64,000 nt of DNA. Origin: Candidozyma auris (Eukaryota; Ascomycota; Pichiomycetes; Serinales; Metschnikowiaceae). Of this stretch, positions 1 to 11,500 are shown in pieces (positions within the stretch are counted from its first letter, which is position 1; the number at the start of each line of letters is the position of its first letter). Made by a program: the position numbers and the translations under genes. The notes beneath the pieces are model-generated. The model was not told where the DNA came from, did not search any database, and worked only from the letters and a program-made list of their open reading frames with translations. The stretch covers positions 930,001 to 994,000 of the forward strand of contig NC_072813.1 in assembly GCF_003013715.1 (NCBI RefSeq), given 5' to 3'.

Positions 1-2
1 AG

Positions 3-284
3 TATAGGTACAAGGTTCCACAAATAAGGCCTAGGAAAGTGCACGAAAGAAGCACGAGCGATTTAGTGACTGTGGAGGGCATAGCGAAGCACAAAGAGAA
101 CGAATTAGTAAAGGGCTTAGGTCAAGGTATAAGGTATCGTTATAGGACTGTGCTCGCCAGGGTCATTGAGGATAGACGTGGTGGAAGGTTTGATGTTGTC
201 GGTGAGATCGAAGTTTCGCGGACTGTGCCAGCGAGTGAATCAAGATTTCGCGTGGAACGCTCAGGCGGAAAGGTGCAGCTTTAG
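3..284 (+). CDS. 3' end of an unidentified ORF, cut by the left window edge
   Basis: A reading frame is open from the left edge and ends at TAG 282-284, giving about 93 residues. The peptide is rich in Arg, Glu and Val (for example VLARVIEDRRGGRFDVVGEI). I recognise no domain, and no in-frame ATG lies inside the window. An open frame of this length at an edge can arise by chance, so it may not be a gene. No paired gene or motif supports it. I infer only that a gene end on the + strand is possible here. Confidence 0.3.
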   Translation, partial: YRYKVPQIRPRKVHERSTSDLVTVEGIAKHKENELVKGLGQGIRYRYRTVLARVIEDRRGGRFDVVGEIEVSRTVPASESRFRVERSGGKVQL

Positions 285-945
285 TGTACACTAAAAATAA
301 CACTTGTCACAAGTGAGGATTTGAGAGGAATTTTTGACAGCAAATTTTGATTTGACAACCTCGGATTAATACTACAAGCTTTCCGGGAAGCTATGGCGTT
401 TGCATTTGCCAAGTCCTACCATTTGACGCGTGCTTGGTACTTCTTTGGATGCGCGAGTTCGTAAATCTCAGGCACCGCTGAAGCTGTAGACAACTTGTGG
501 AAAATCTAAAGGTAATAGTTTGTCGTAGCACTTGGAGCAATGAGGTACCAAAGATCACTTCTTTATATGCTTGAGTAGAGATTTTCTCTCTACATGGCCA
601 AGTAACCTTTCTTTCGAAGCCATTTCTTCCCTGTCAGCACTTCGTGTGTTTTCTTCCTCGGAGAAGTCCTAGACCTCCAAGCTGGTGGACTCACGTATCT
701 GTCTTCGCATTCTTTGGTCCTTCAATTGCTTCAGAGCATATTTCCGTGGCATTACTACCGCGAATTGTGCTAGATTTAATAAACATTCTTTGGGCCTCAT
801 CGTTGCTTTTCTATTTAGGTCCATGGGCATCGTCATTGCAACTTGTAGGCATAGGCAAACTATGGGGATAACCTCAATAAGGCTCCGTCTTGGTCAACGC
901 ACGTTGTTAAATCAAGTTTTATATATCCATTGTCACAAGGTGAAA

Positions 946-958
946 TTTCGCAGCCATT
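946..958 (+). promoter_or_regulatory. Recurrent intergenic element, copy 1
   Basis: TTTCGCAGCCATT, in the long non-coding stretch about 530 bp before FMT1. The binding factor is unknown. Confidence 0.5.
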
Positions 959-1401
959 TACAACCCCAACTGTTGGCCCTTTAATGTTGCAATTAGTCAC
1001 TACAGTGTTTTACTTCCTTATATGGCTGTTGAGTAAGTTCAACTTTGAGCACAGTGCCATGGATTGACCAAAGGTGCTCTTCGATTGCTAAATGACGAAT
1101 TTTTAGATATATTTCGAACCAACCCGGTTACAGAAGTGCACTCAGTCTGTCTGCTCGTTGCTGCCAGTCCAAATTAAACATAATTGCTATACTTGACAAT
1201 GGTCGTAAAGGTATATCTCGTGGTCTGTCTTGGTACGGGGGCTGGCTGTTGCCATTGAGCTTAAAGCTAATTTTGCTGCCATACAATGGTGCAACCCACA
1301 TGGCCGTCTTTATTCGAAGGCTTTCTCGGCATTCGAGCTTTTCTGAAATAAACAAGATGAAAACGACGATTCTCAGTGCGGGCCTATTCCTTCCTAAGCA
1401 C

Positions 1402-1415
1402 TTTTCGCAGCCATT
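1402..1415 (+). promoter_or_regulatory. Recurrent intergenic element, copy 2 (full 14-mer)
   Basis: TTTTCGCAGCCATT, 75 bp upstream of the FMT1 ATG. It repeats copy 1 about 450 bp downstream in the same orientation. Confidence 0.55.
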
Positions 1416-1489
1416 CCTACGTTTCTAATATACATTCACCAACTAAATCTCAAGCCTCTTAATCAAGCTGTCTTACTCTTACGTGACCC

Positions 1490-2521
1490 ATGACTATTGA
1501 GAGGGCCCTACGAATCGCTTTCTTCGGCTCGGATAAGTTCAGCAGACAATCACTCCATAGACTTCGAGAACTACGGCACCAGCAGCCGTCGCTCATATCC
1601 TCGCTCACGGTAGTCACTCGGTCTATAAAGCCAACAGGGCGTAACTTGAAGAACTTTGTGGACGTGCCAATTGGCGAATATGCTCAGCAGCATCAGCTAC
1701 CAGTTTTGAGAGCAGACTCACTGGAGGAGATTCTTCGACTTTTGAATCATGAGAGTTTTGACTTGGCGGTGGCTGTCTCATATGGCAAACTCATCCCTGG
1801 GGCGTTCATCAGCTCGCTTAAGTATGGCGGCATCAACGTTCACCCGTCTTTGTTGCCTATGTATAGGGGTTCTTCACCAATACAGTATGCATTGAAGGAT
1901 GATTTGAAGGAGACTGGCGTCTCTTTACAAACCCTTCACCCGTCTAAGTTTGATCATGGCACAGTCATCCTGCAATCTGAACCTATACCTATCTCCGAAG
2001 ATGACAACTTTGATTCATTAGCTGAACGCTTGGGTGTTGTTGGTGCGAACTTGCTAGCGTCGGCAATTGTCGATGGCTCTTTCATTGAACCAATAAAGCC
2101 AATACAAACGCTGTACAAGCCGTCCTTGGCACCGAAAATAAGATCCTCTGAATCACAAATAAAGTGGTCACTGCTATCCGCAAGGCAGATCAAAAGATTA
2201 AACGATGCTTTGGGTCCATTGTATACTTACAAAAAGGTCGACATAAAGAAGAAGAGACAAAATGTTCACGAATTACACAAGGTAATTCTTGACAAAATAA
2301 GCATATCAGACTCATTTGACAACTTACGAGAACCAGGTGAATTTATTCATGACACGGACACTAATTCTCTTGTGATAAAAACCTTGGATGGTGCCGTGAA
2401 GGTACAAAAATTGAAGTTTCAGTGCTGTGGAGAAGAGGACTCTAAAACATTCACTCAAAGGCTTACAAAGAGAGCAGGGCCAACACCTAATATATTTGTA
2501 TATAGTCCACCACATCACTGA
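1490..2521 (+). CDS. FMT1: Methionyl-tRNA formyltransferase, mitochondrial
   Basis: A 343-residue formyltransferase-fold protein. It transfers a formyl group from 10-formyl-tetrahydrofolate to Met-tRNA for mitochondrial translation initiation. The N-terminal FFGSDKFS segment is the usual start of the fold. The active-site loop NVHPSLLPMYRG places Asn116 and His118 where the bacterial enzyme has its catalytic Asn and His. Asp155 in KFDHGTVILQ would be the third catalytic residue. The length fits the family (about 315-400). The start is the ATG at 1490, with no earlier in-frame ATG fitting the fold. The stop codon TGA at 2519-2521 lies within the end of the convergent VPS13 gene, a 7-bp overlap. 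Import into mitochondria is inferred from the family. Confidence 0.93.
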   Translation: MTIERALRIAFFGSDKFSRQSLHRLRELRHQQPSLISSLTVVTRSIKPTGRNLKNFVDVPIGEYAQQHQLPVLRADSLEEILRLLNHESFDLAVAVSYGKLIPGAFISSLKYGGINVHPSLLPMYRGSSPIQYALKDDLKETGVSLQTLHPSKFDHGTVILQSEPIPISEDDNFDSLAERLGVVGANLLASAIVDGSFIEPIKPIQTLYKPSLAPKIRSSESQIKWSLLSARQIKRLNDALGPLYTYKKVDIKKKRQNVHELHKVILDKISISDSFDNLREPGEFIHDTDTNSLVIKTLDGAVKVQKLKFQCCGEEDSKTFTQRLTKRAGPTPNIFVYSPPHH

Positions 2522-5500
2522 ATTACCTTGGCGTGCTGGTTGAACTTATCAACTGCAACACGAAGTTTTCCATACAAAAACTCCCTGTTATTCTTCTCAG
2601 GAATGGGCACAAAAGGTCCCTCTTTCGTCTTGAGTTTAACATGAATTCCTGTAGGCTCCAATGTGATCGCCTTCACTTGATCAAAGTTAGCCACCCAAAT
2701 GACTTTCAAAGTGTCGATCGAGAAAAGAATCATCCTCTTGAATGTGATAACAATAGCCTTCTCTTCTCCTGACAAAAGCAAATGCGCCAAATATGTATCA
2801 CTGAAGAAGCGTCCTCCCTCTATAGACTTGAGCCAGTATTGGCCTTGCGCCTCTCTTAGAGAGTACGGTCTAATGACTTCGTCGTGCGAGACATACCTAG
2901 GAAGACGAACCTTTTCTAAGCCATCAGCATCAAACACAGTGGTGGTGTTTCTGATACCTTCACCAACATTGGAAGCAAGATCGAAGAGTCCAATAGCGGT
3001 CTTGGTAGGAAGACCCACGACACCTTTACCGAGTCCCTTGAAGAACCCATTGGCTCCTCCAGTAGCTGCTCCCTCCGCTGGAGCGGTTGCAATTCCGGTC
3101 ACACCGGAAGAGATTGACTCAAAGAACGAACTTGCACCAGACGAAAATCCGTACAAGGCATGCTTAGGCTTGTTTCTGCGTTGGTTGAGCCTTCTTCGCT
3201 CCTGAAAAGCCTTATCCATAGTGGCAACAGACAATCCCTTGGCGATGGATCCAGTGACCTTGGCGAAAGAGTCTGAGAATCCAAAGACTGATTTTTTAAG
3301 GAAGCTGAGACCTCCTTTTGCAATGCCTATACCCAACTCTTGTGGTCGGTCGTTGATAACGAATCCTTGGTATGGTTCATAAAAGATGTCGAGAACACCA
3401 GAGGAAATGTTATTAAAAAGACCGACTGGGTTACCCAAAAAGTCAGCCGAGCCCAAGATCTTGTGCAATTGATAGAAGAAAGATTGACCATAGTGCTTTT
3501 GAATGGACTCAAGCAAAATTGGAATCGGAACCCTGATATTTTCAATGAATAAGGCATTCAAATTGATAGGTGCATCATTGATGTTGCCAATTGCCATTGT
3601 GAGGATGTTTACAAAGAACATGATGGTATTTTGCGACGATGTTCTATCCTCAACATTCACTCTCTCAGTTCGAACAAATGACAAGTGTGTCAGAGTTGGC
3701 TGCAAATGCAAGGCTTCGAAGTAGATATCACTGGCATCAGACAACTTCGTAGGCTCTGGAATCTCAAGATTATCATCGCAAAGCTTGTCTTCGTTGAGAT
3801 TATTCCAGCTTGCACCCGGGAATTTAGAGAACTCGAGTAAGGCAAATAAGAAATCTTCATCAAGCTCCATGGTCATCTCTTGAAGTAATACTGTAGCGTA
3901 TTTGATAAAGACCACGCCATGAGACTCGTCCTTCACCTTACAGATAGAACCAGAGAACGACGGATGACTATTCATTTCTTTCCCAGACTTCGGAACTATG
4001 GTTGGATAAAGAATTATTGGGAAGATACCTCCGTAAAGCTGGTTATCGATTTGAATCCATTTCAACTTCGCACTGACGTTCTGATACAAGTCTGACTCGT
4101 TATACCTTAGCTCAATTCCTCTGAGTGTTATGTAACATAACTCCTGGCATCTAGTGTTGATTAAAGAGACACCAATACCCTCGAAACGTGCCACGATCTT
4201 CGTGTAGTAATTGTCATCAACCTCATCCACTTCAAACTGTTGCTTGGATTCGTTGACGGTTGAGTTAGTTTCTGCCTTTCGCAATTTATACAAGCTCATT
4301 CCAGGGTCGTAGTCGGAGATGACTAAAGACTGAGTGGGTCCATCTGCGACTACATTGAGATCGAGAATTTTCTGATCGTCTCTTTCGGTTGCGGGTAGTC
4401 TGAAAGGTTTAAGATTACCGATCTCAGCGAGGTTTATGGCTCGTTCACGGCCACGAACTCTGATTATGAGCTCTTTGACAACAGCATTCGGATAGTCATA
4501 CGCATAGGGCATGACACTTTTTGCCGGAATCTTGTAGTAGATTGGTTTGTAAATAGAGTCTCGTTTGACAACCTCGCCATTTGAGTCAATGTTAGGGTTT
4601 GCCTGATAGATGTAGAGCTCATTATCGGTGAAGTTCCTGATGGAATACGGCCACTGGTTATTTGCATTCTCTACCAGGATGAAGATTGTTGCATTCTCCG
4701 TCATGATGTTGACCTTCAAAAGTGACTGCCCCTGGCCTTCTTTTTGGATTTTCAAGTATATTTGGCCAATATCATCAATTGCAAACGGAGATGACCATCC
4801 CTTTCCTCCTTTCTCAAACTTTAACATGATACTTTTTTTGTCGATACGATGGAGGTTATAAAGGGGCATCAGTTGTCCAGATTCGAGCAGTAATTGCTTT
4901 GTAGAGCCATTCTCAACGAGTGAAAGTGGTTCCGAAAGTGTATTCTTTATGACGTATCGAGGCGAGAATGTCACCACCTTTGTGAGCTTATATTTTCCCT
5001 CTCCTTCTCCGAGGGAAACTCCAAAGTTCATTTCAGTTTGCTTGTTGTTAAGTTGGACCAGTAAACCTATAGTTTGCCCGATGGCATCAAAGGAAATTGG
5101 AGCAGACCAGACAGAGTCCGAAATCTTCACGAGAGCTCTATTCAGCCTCTCCCCATCTCTATCAAAAGAGAACATATGTGGAAGATTATTCAAGGCCTTC
5201 GACGACTCCAAAACATTAAAGCGGCTCGCTTTATCTAAGACCGTCAAGTTCTGTCCGGTCCTATTGAGAATTATGTAAGGACTGTAGACTGCAACCTTCA
5301 AGTTGGTCTTCACTTTATCCTTTGGATAATACATTTTGAGCTGCACATTTCTACCCGCATTGCTTCTCGTATTGATAAGCGTTTCTCGCTTAAACTCACT
5401 TCTCTTTGTCGAATTGATTATCGCAAATTCTGACTTCTCGAATCCGCAGTTGAGAGGTTCGACGCTCATCAATAGCAATGCTTCCAAGGTCACAACATGG

Positions 5501-8500
5501 ACGAAGGTGCTCTGTCCCTTCTTCACTGTTCCACTCCAATCCTTCTTACTACTCTTATCGTACAATCTGAAGTTGAAATCGAAAGGCATGAGATTCTCGA
5601 TTTCAAGAGGAGCTGATATCACCAAAGTCATATGTGGATATACTCTTGCGAGAGGCTCTTCTTTGTCAAACTTGACTTCAGCTTGGAAGTAGAATGTGGA
5701 GCTTGCTCCGCTGCCAATAGATGAGCACGAAATGGCACTTCCATGGTGCATGAGATCCTTCCAGTGCAAGGTTTCATTCGACCAATTGAAGTTGGTCTCT
5801 AGATGAGGTTTGATTTTCAAGCTACCCCAAAAGACGGCATTGATAGGAAGAGATCGAATTTCATTTGCGGCGACACGAATCTCCGAATCGATACCTTTCT
5901 TTGCATCTGCGATTTTCACTATGATATCAGATTCCGAATCATTCTTGACTTTGAAGGTAGAACGTAATATGATGGTTTTGACGTTATCATCTCCAAGAAC
6001 TATCTCAGCTGCGAGTCTATTATGGACGTCATCAATAGGTGGATTGAGCATGAATATCTGTTCGCCCACGCCTGCAGCGTTGATTCTCCGCACCGGTTCG
6101 TAGGACGACTCAAGGAATCTCAAGCCCAAGTTATCCTTCTCATTATCTGTATCCAATTGTTCACGAATAACTCTCCAGTCCTCAAAAGCCCAAGGTATCT
6201 TTTCGTTATTTTTCACTAATGTCACCCTGCGATTCAGCTCCTCACCTCTATCAGTCCAAACCTCCAAGTCAAGCCCAGTTTCATTCAAAATGATGTATGG
6301 TGCAATTTCATCACGCGACTTTCCTTCCCCATCAGGACTGATCGACGAAAAGACCTGAGAAAGCAATGCAACTGATCTAGATGATACTGTAATCTGAGCC
6401 ATTGTTCTGGATACTACATCAACGATTATGCTTGGCTTCGGAATGAGAGTCTTGTGGGCATACACTGATACTGGCCACGGTTCCACAAGAGGCTCCCAAG
6501 TCGATTTAGCATAATTGTATATGTTGACGTAAGGCTCAAAGTGACACTCAGCACTCAAATCTGTGGACCAATTCAACACTTTGGTTTCAAATGGTTTCAT
6601 ATTAGCATCAAGAACGGGAAGCTCATGTACATCACCGATAAGAACAAATCGTGCACCACCGAAGGATGCGTTGAACTCTTCGCCCTTAATGATGACCTCG
6701 TTGCTGACTGAACGTCTCCTTCTCTTTGCCGACTCATTAGAAAATCTAGAGACAACACTAGGGGCATATTGAGAGAGTCTCCTCTTGAAGTCATCAGAGA
6801 TGCTAAATTCAGGTTCAGAAGACTTGACAGAGGTTCCCATGGCTTCTTCGTAGAGTTCACTGGCTTTATTAGCAATTCTCAACGCAAGTCTTATTTCACG
6901 CAACGAAAGTCTCATGAGCAAGGGGTCTATGGATAATTGGATGTTTGTGAGGAATGATGTGTCAGTAGAACCTCTGCTGTCCAAAGCAAAAGAAATCGAG
7001 AAGTCGTCAATGATACGAAGTCTCTTTTCAACATCATCCATTTTCTTAACAAACAACCCAACACTGTCAGCTGCCAATGATATGATGTTTTGACTCGTTA
7101 TGAGAACTTGCTCGATCTTGAACACGAAAGCCTCTGAATCGGCAGCTGTGGAATCAGCAAGAAGAATCACAGATGGCTTCAATATGTTGACCGAAAAGCC
7201 AACTGACGATGTAATAGCATTAGGAGGCTCCACATTCTCCTCATGAGATGAGCATTCGCCGATAGAACGTTGGCGTTGCTCTTCGTCTTCGTCGTCCACC
7301 AAATCTTGCAGTATACTCTCTAATTGTAAGCCTTTGTTAGCAAACGCTTGTAACTCGAACAAAAAGTCGAGAGCCAAAATTACCAGAGGCTCTTCGACTG
7401 TCAACATGACAGTTGTAGTCTTCTTATCTCCAACACCAGTAGAGCCTGTTGAAGCGTTCAACTTGAACTGATCCTTCTCGCCTTGCACTGGGGGAACAAC
7501 CTCTGTAAATTTATTTTTTGAATTGTTGCGTACATCGCTTATAGTGAATGCGTTGACTATGAGATCAGATGTAAAATTCTCGTCATCCTTCATAACAAAA
7601 TTCAATCGCAAGTCATTCAATGCGAGAGAAGTGAGCCTTTTTTCATCGATGTTAGAAACAATTGCAGTCCTATTGTAGATCGTTAATGATATTCGGGGTA
7701 TTCTTAACGCAACATCGAACTTGATATGATTGGACGACACGGATGTCGGTGGCGACCCCAAGTCTGGCTTGTTGACAGGCTGGTTTGTGATTTTCTGTGC
7801 ATTCTTAGCTCTATGCATTGAGGTATCATGGGCCATTAAAGCGTTTGCGTTCTGAGCATCAGCTTCGATAGCCTCCATGGAACTCTCCTCACCTGGGGAG
7901 GTGAAGACGACTCCGAGCTTGTTTTGTAGGTTGTATAGGTAGTTCAACTGAATCTCGGAGAGGTGAAAATTAAGCTCAGGCAAATTCCCAATGATTCTAA
8001 AAGTAGGTATATTCTCGTGGAAGTCCTCAAGGTAATCGATGTCAAAACTGATGTCAAGGTTATCCACCATTTGACTCTTCTGCACTATGTCGCCAAGATG
8101 AAAAATTGATGTGACACGGGTATTTCTGAGTCCAGCATTCATAACGTTATAGGTTAGGTCATCTCTAGAGATGAAGTCATTTTTGAGGTAAAGCTCACCA
8201 AGCTCAGCTATAATGACATCATAATCTTCTCTCGAGGCATCAATCAACTTGGGAAGGCGCACCGTTGGTGCCCTAATCAAGACATTGATCTTCATTTTAT
8301 TGGCATCATCTATTTGGTTTGCTTGGTTTATGGCCGCATCACGAGCTTTATCATAAATGGCTTTCATCTTAGCAAACCTGTTTAGGTAATTGATTATTTT
8401 TCCGAAAGTATCTTCCGCAAAATTGATTGTGGAAGATCCCGTAACTAGTTCGATGTAGCTATCAAAGGGTTCTTCATTAGCTGCAGGGTCAAAAGCTTTG

Positions 8501-11500
8501 TAAGTGAACTCTGCCAAATTGTCACCTTCGATACTGATTAAGTTTCGGAAGATCGAATCCCTTGGGGAGCCCTGATTTGACTCATCGTGTAACGAAAGTG
8601 CGCCTAAAGAGCCGTTTACTTCCAAAGCTTCTGGAAGCACGAACACTCTGACATTTGCAGTACTCAATTGCAAGGTTGCCAATTTGAGATCATCCTCGTT
8701 GAGAACCACAATGATACTATCGAGGTTGACCTTGACATTTATCTTTTGTGGTGCAATACTATCATCTCTGTAGTCGTTATGCTTCAAAGTATCAGCGGGA
8801 GTTTCCTCTGCGTTCGGATCAGTAAAGGTGTTGAGCATGAAGTTGAGAATACTCAAATACGACATTCTCGAGACAACGCACTTCACAGCAGACATGTCTA
8901 CCACAACATCCAAGTCAAATACTTCAATCTCATTACCCTTGAACTCGACTATTCTTTGAGTTCTTGTGAGATCAACTTTGAAAAGTTCCTTTTTCTTACG
9001 AGTTATAGCTTCTGTCTCAGTAAAATTCCTCGATGAAATCAACTTTTCAAACTCAGCGACGCCAGAGTTTTCAATATGGTCGATAACATCAATGTCAATA
9101 AGCGTCATGTCAAGATGCATGTCGTTATCAGTCTTGTAGAATGCGAAGTTCAACGTGTCTCCGACGAGATCGAGGAAAGGATCAGCTTCTAGAGTTATCG
9201 CATTTGTGCATCTTGAGAGTGATAGCTCAACCCGTCCAACCATAAAGTCCATTTCGAACATATGCTGCTGGTTATCTGACCTTCTTTGATTTGTAAGTGT
9301 GTTAACGGGGTCTTCAACGTCCTCAAGTTTATATTGATCGTTACCCTGGCCAAACGCATGAAAGACACTATTGTCATCCCCTTCTAAACCATCCAAATCG
9401 GGGATGAGCGTATCAATGAGCTTCATGACGGTCTTGTATTGGAAGTCATTCATGGCAACGTGTATGCGTGGAATTTCGCCACCAACCTTGAAACGGGCTA
9501 AGTTTGTAGCCTCAGGAATGATTGATATTCCCAAATTGAGCTTGATGTCGAGATTGTTTAACATCACAGCTGATTGCTTAGAAGTCTCCGCATGAAGTTG
9601 CTCCATTGTGTCCTTGATAGTGGAGCCCACCAAAAATTGTGCATCCTGAAGATGAAGGTTAAATTGATCATACATGAGCGTCTTGAGTTTTCCCCAATCT
9701 TCATTGTCATAATTCTCTTTTGCTTTGATTTCTTCTATAGTCGCTTTATCGACTAAATTACTAGTAACACTGAGATGACCAGCATCTAAGATAGCGACTG
9801 GCGATTTCCAACTCGTAGGGTCGAGGGGTAAGATAATTAAAGGAGCTTGAAGGTCGAGCTTGACGTTGACGGTCTTGTGCTCTTCTAAAGCATATTGAAG
9901 ACCAAGTCTCGTTTGTGTTGTGAGTCCTTCCATGGTAGCCTCTGCAGCATTCATGATGGCTCCGATCGTATCAAGATGGATTTTTGGCGGCTTGAAAAAC
10001 TTTATAATCTCCTCGATAAAGAATGCGTTGTAGAAGATTGTCATCGAGTTCAATTTCGCAAGAAGGACTGAATCAGCGCTACCGTCCAAAGGATTGTTCT
10101 CAAAAGAAACCTTGAAAAAAGGATTGGCTTTATTTGAGTCAAGGGAAGAAGAAGCATCAAAGAACGACTCATTGGATGAGTGAAGGTCAGAATGGACATG
10201 TTTGACGCTGACGATATGTTTGTATAACGTTTTGGAAGTACCATCCTCGACCTTGAGTTCTTGCATTTGGAAATTGGCTAGGAATGAATCTGGTCTTTGG
10301 TAGAATTGAGTCTGGCAGCCCTCCACAATGACCTCCGCTAGATTAGAACCAAGCTTCTTTGGCTTAAGTGATATTCCTGCCTTCTTGACGGTCATGAAAA
10401 CCTCGACAGTAGTTCTGTCGCGTGGAATACTGACAGCGTCGCGAAGCATGTTGTCCTCGTTGAAGTCAATGGTATCATAAAGTGCTTTCCGTTGTTCGTC
10501 TGTCAAGGTTACGTTCAAGCCACCTTCTTCAGACGGAGCCTCCATAGTTTCCTTGGCCTTGTTGCCGTACCACCATGAAGAAATCCAGCCGCCACCAGAT
10601 GATTTTTGTGGTGTAGAAGGTGGTGCTGACAAGTTCTCTTTCTTGATCTCGCTTCTTGCAAGAGAACGGTAGAACCGAATATCTTCATAAGGAAGGTCCC
10701 ATTCCAACTTTTCGAACGATATGTTATCAGCTTCGGAGAGATTCTTTTTGAGAAGCTTGCTCTTCCAGAGAACAATGTATCTCTTTCTTTGATCTCTTCT
10801 CTTTTTGAAATATTCCCAGCTCCATTTGTAGTTACGTTCGTGAATTTCCCCAAGAATACTCTTGATTGTGTATCTAAACCATTGCTTAGGGTCTTCATCC
10901 ACGGGCACCCGTGGTCTATATTTGCGAAACTTCCAGGTCTTCTGGTACCAATGGAGCCTCGAAGCAGTCCACAATATATCTCTGTACTGGCTGCTATCGA
11001 ACTCGATGCCGAACTCGTCAAAATACAATTCGGTATTGACATGCGGATGTGACTCTGTGGCACCTGTCTTGTACACCGTAAGTCTTCCCTCACCTGACAC
11101 AGGTTTGAGAAGGTGCTGGTGCTGCTGCTTTGAGTCCGATACAAATGATGCTTTCAAAGCCGCGAGAACTTCATCTGGATTTTCTGATAGGATTGAGATC
11201 ATTTCGGTGTTCATGTAACAGGAAAAGTTCTTGAGCATGAGCAACTTTCTTGTGAGGCTTTGTGTAATGGAAATGAAGCTAGGATTCCAATTTAGGTCTG
11301 TAGACACAGCAGACAATTCCTCGAGGGTGAGACCCAATGCATAAGGGCTCTCTGTCAACACACCCTCATCCTCGTAACGAATGTGGATGTGTTTGATGGT
11401 GACTTGCAAGTTGTCAACAATCTTGGTGACCAAGCTTTCCGTGAAGGACTCATTGGAAGCACCCTCGTTTTTGCCGCCGGCAGCACCCATATTAGATGTC

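Larger units (their letters stand above)
285..1489. other. Intergenic region upstream of FMT1
   Basis: About 1.2 kb with only short, unconvincing ORFs on both strands. It holds two copies of the recurrent CGCAGCCATT element (946 and 1402). The second lies 75 bp before the FMT1 start codon, where a core promoter would be expected. No RNA gene or repeat was recognised. Confidence 0.6.
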
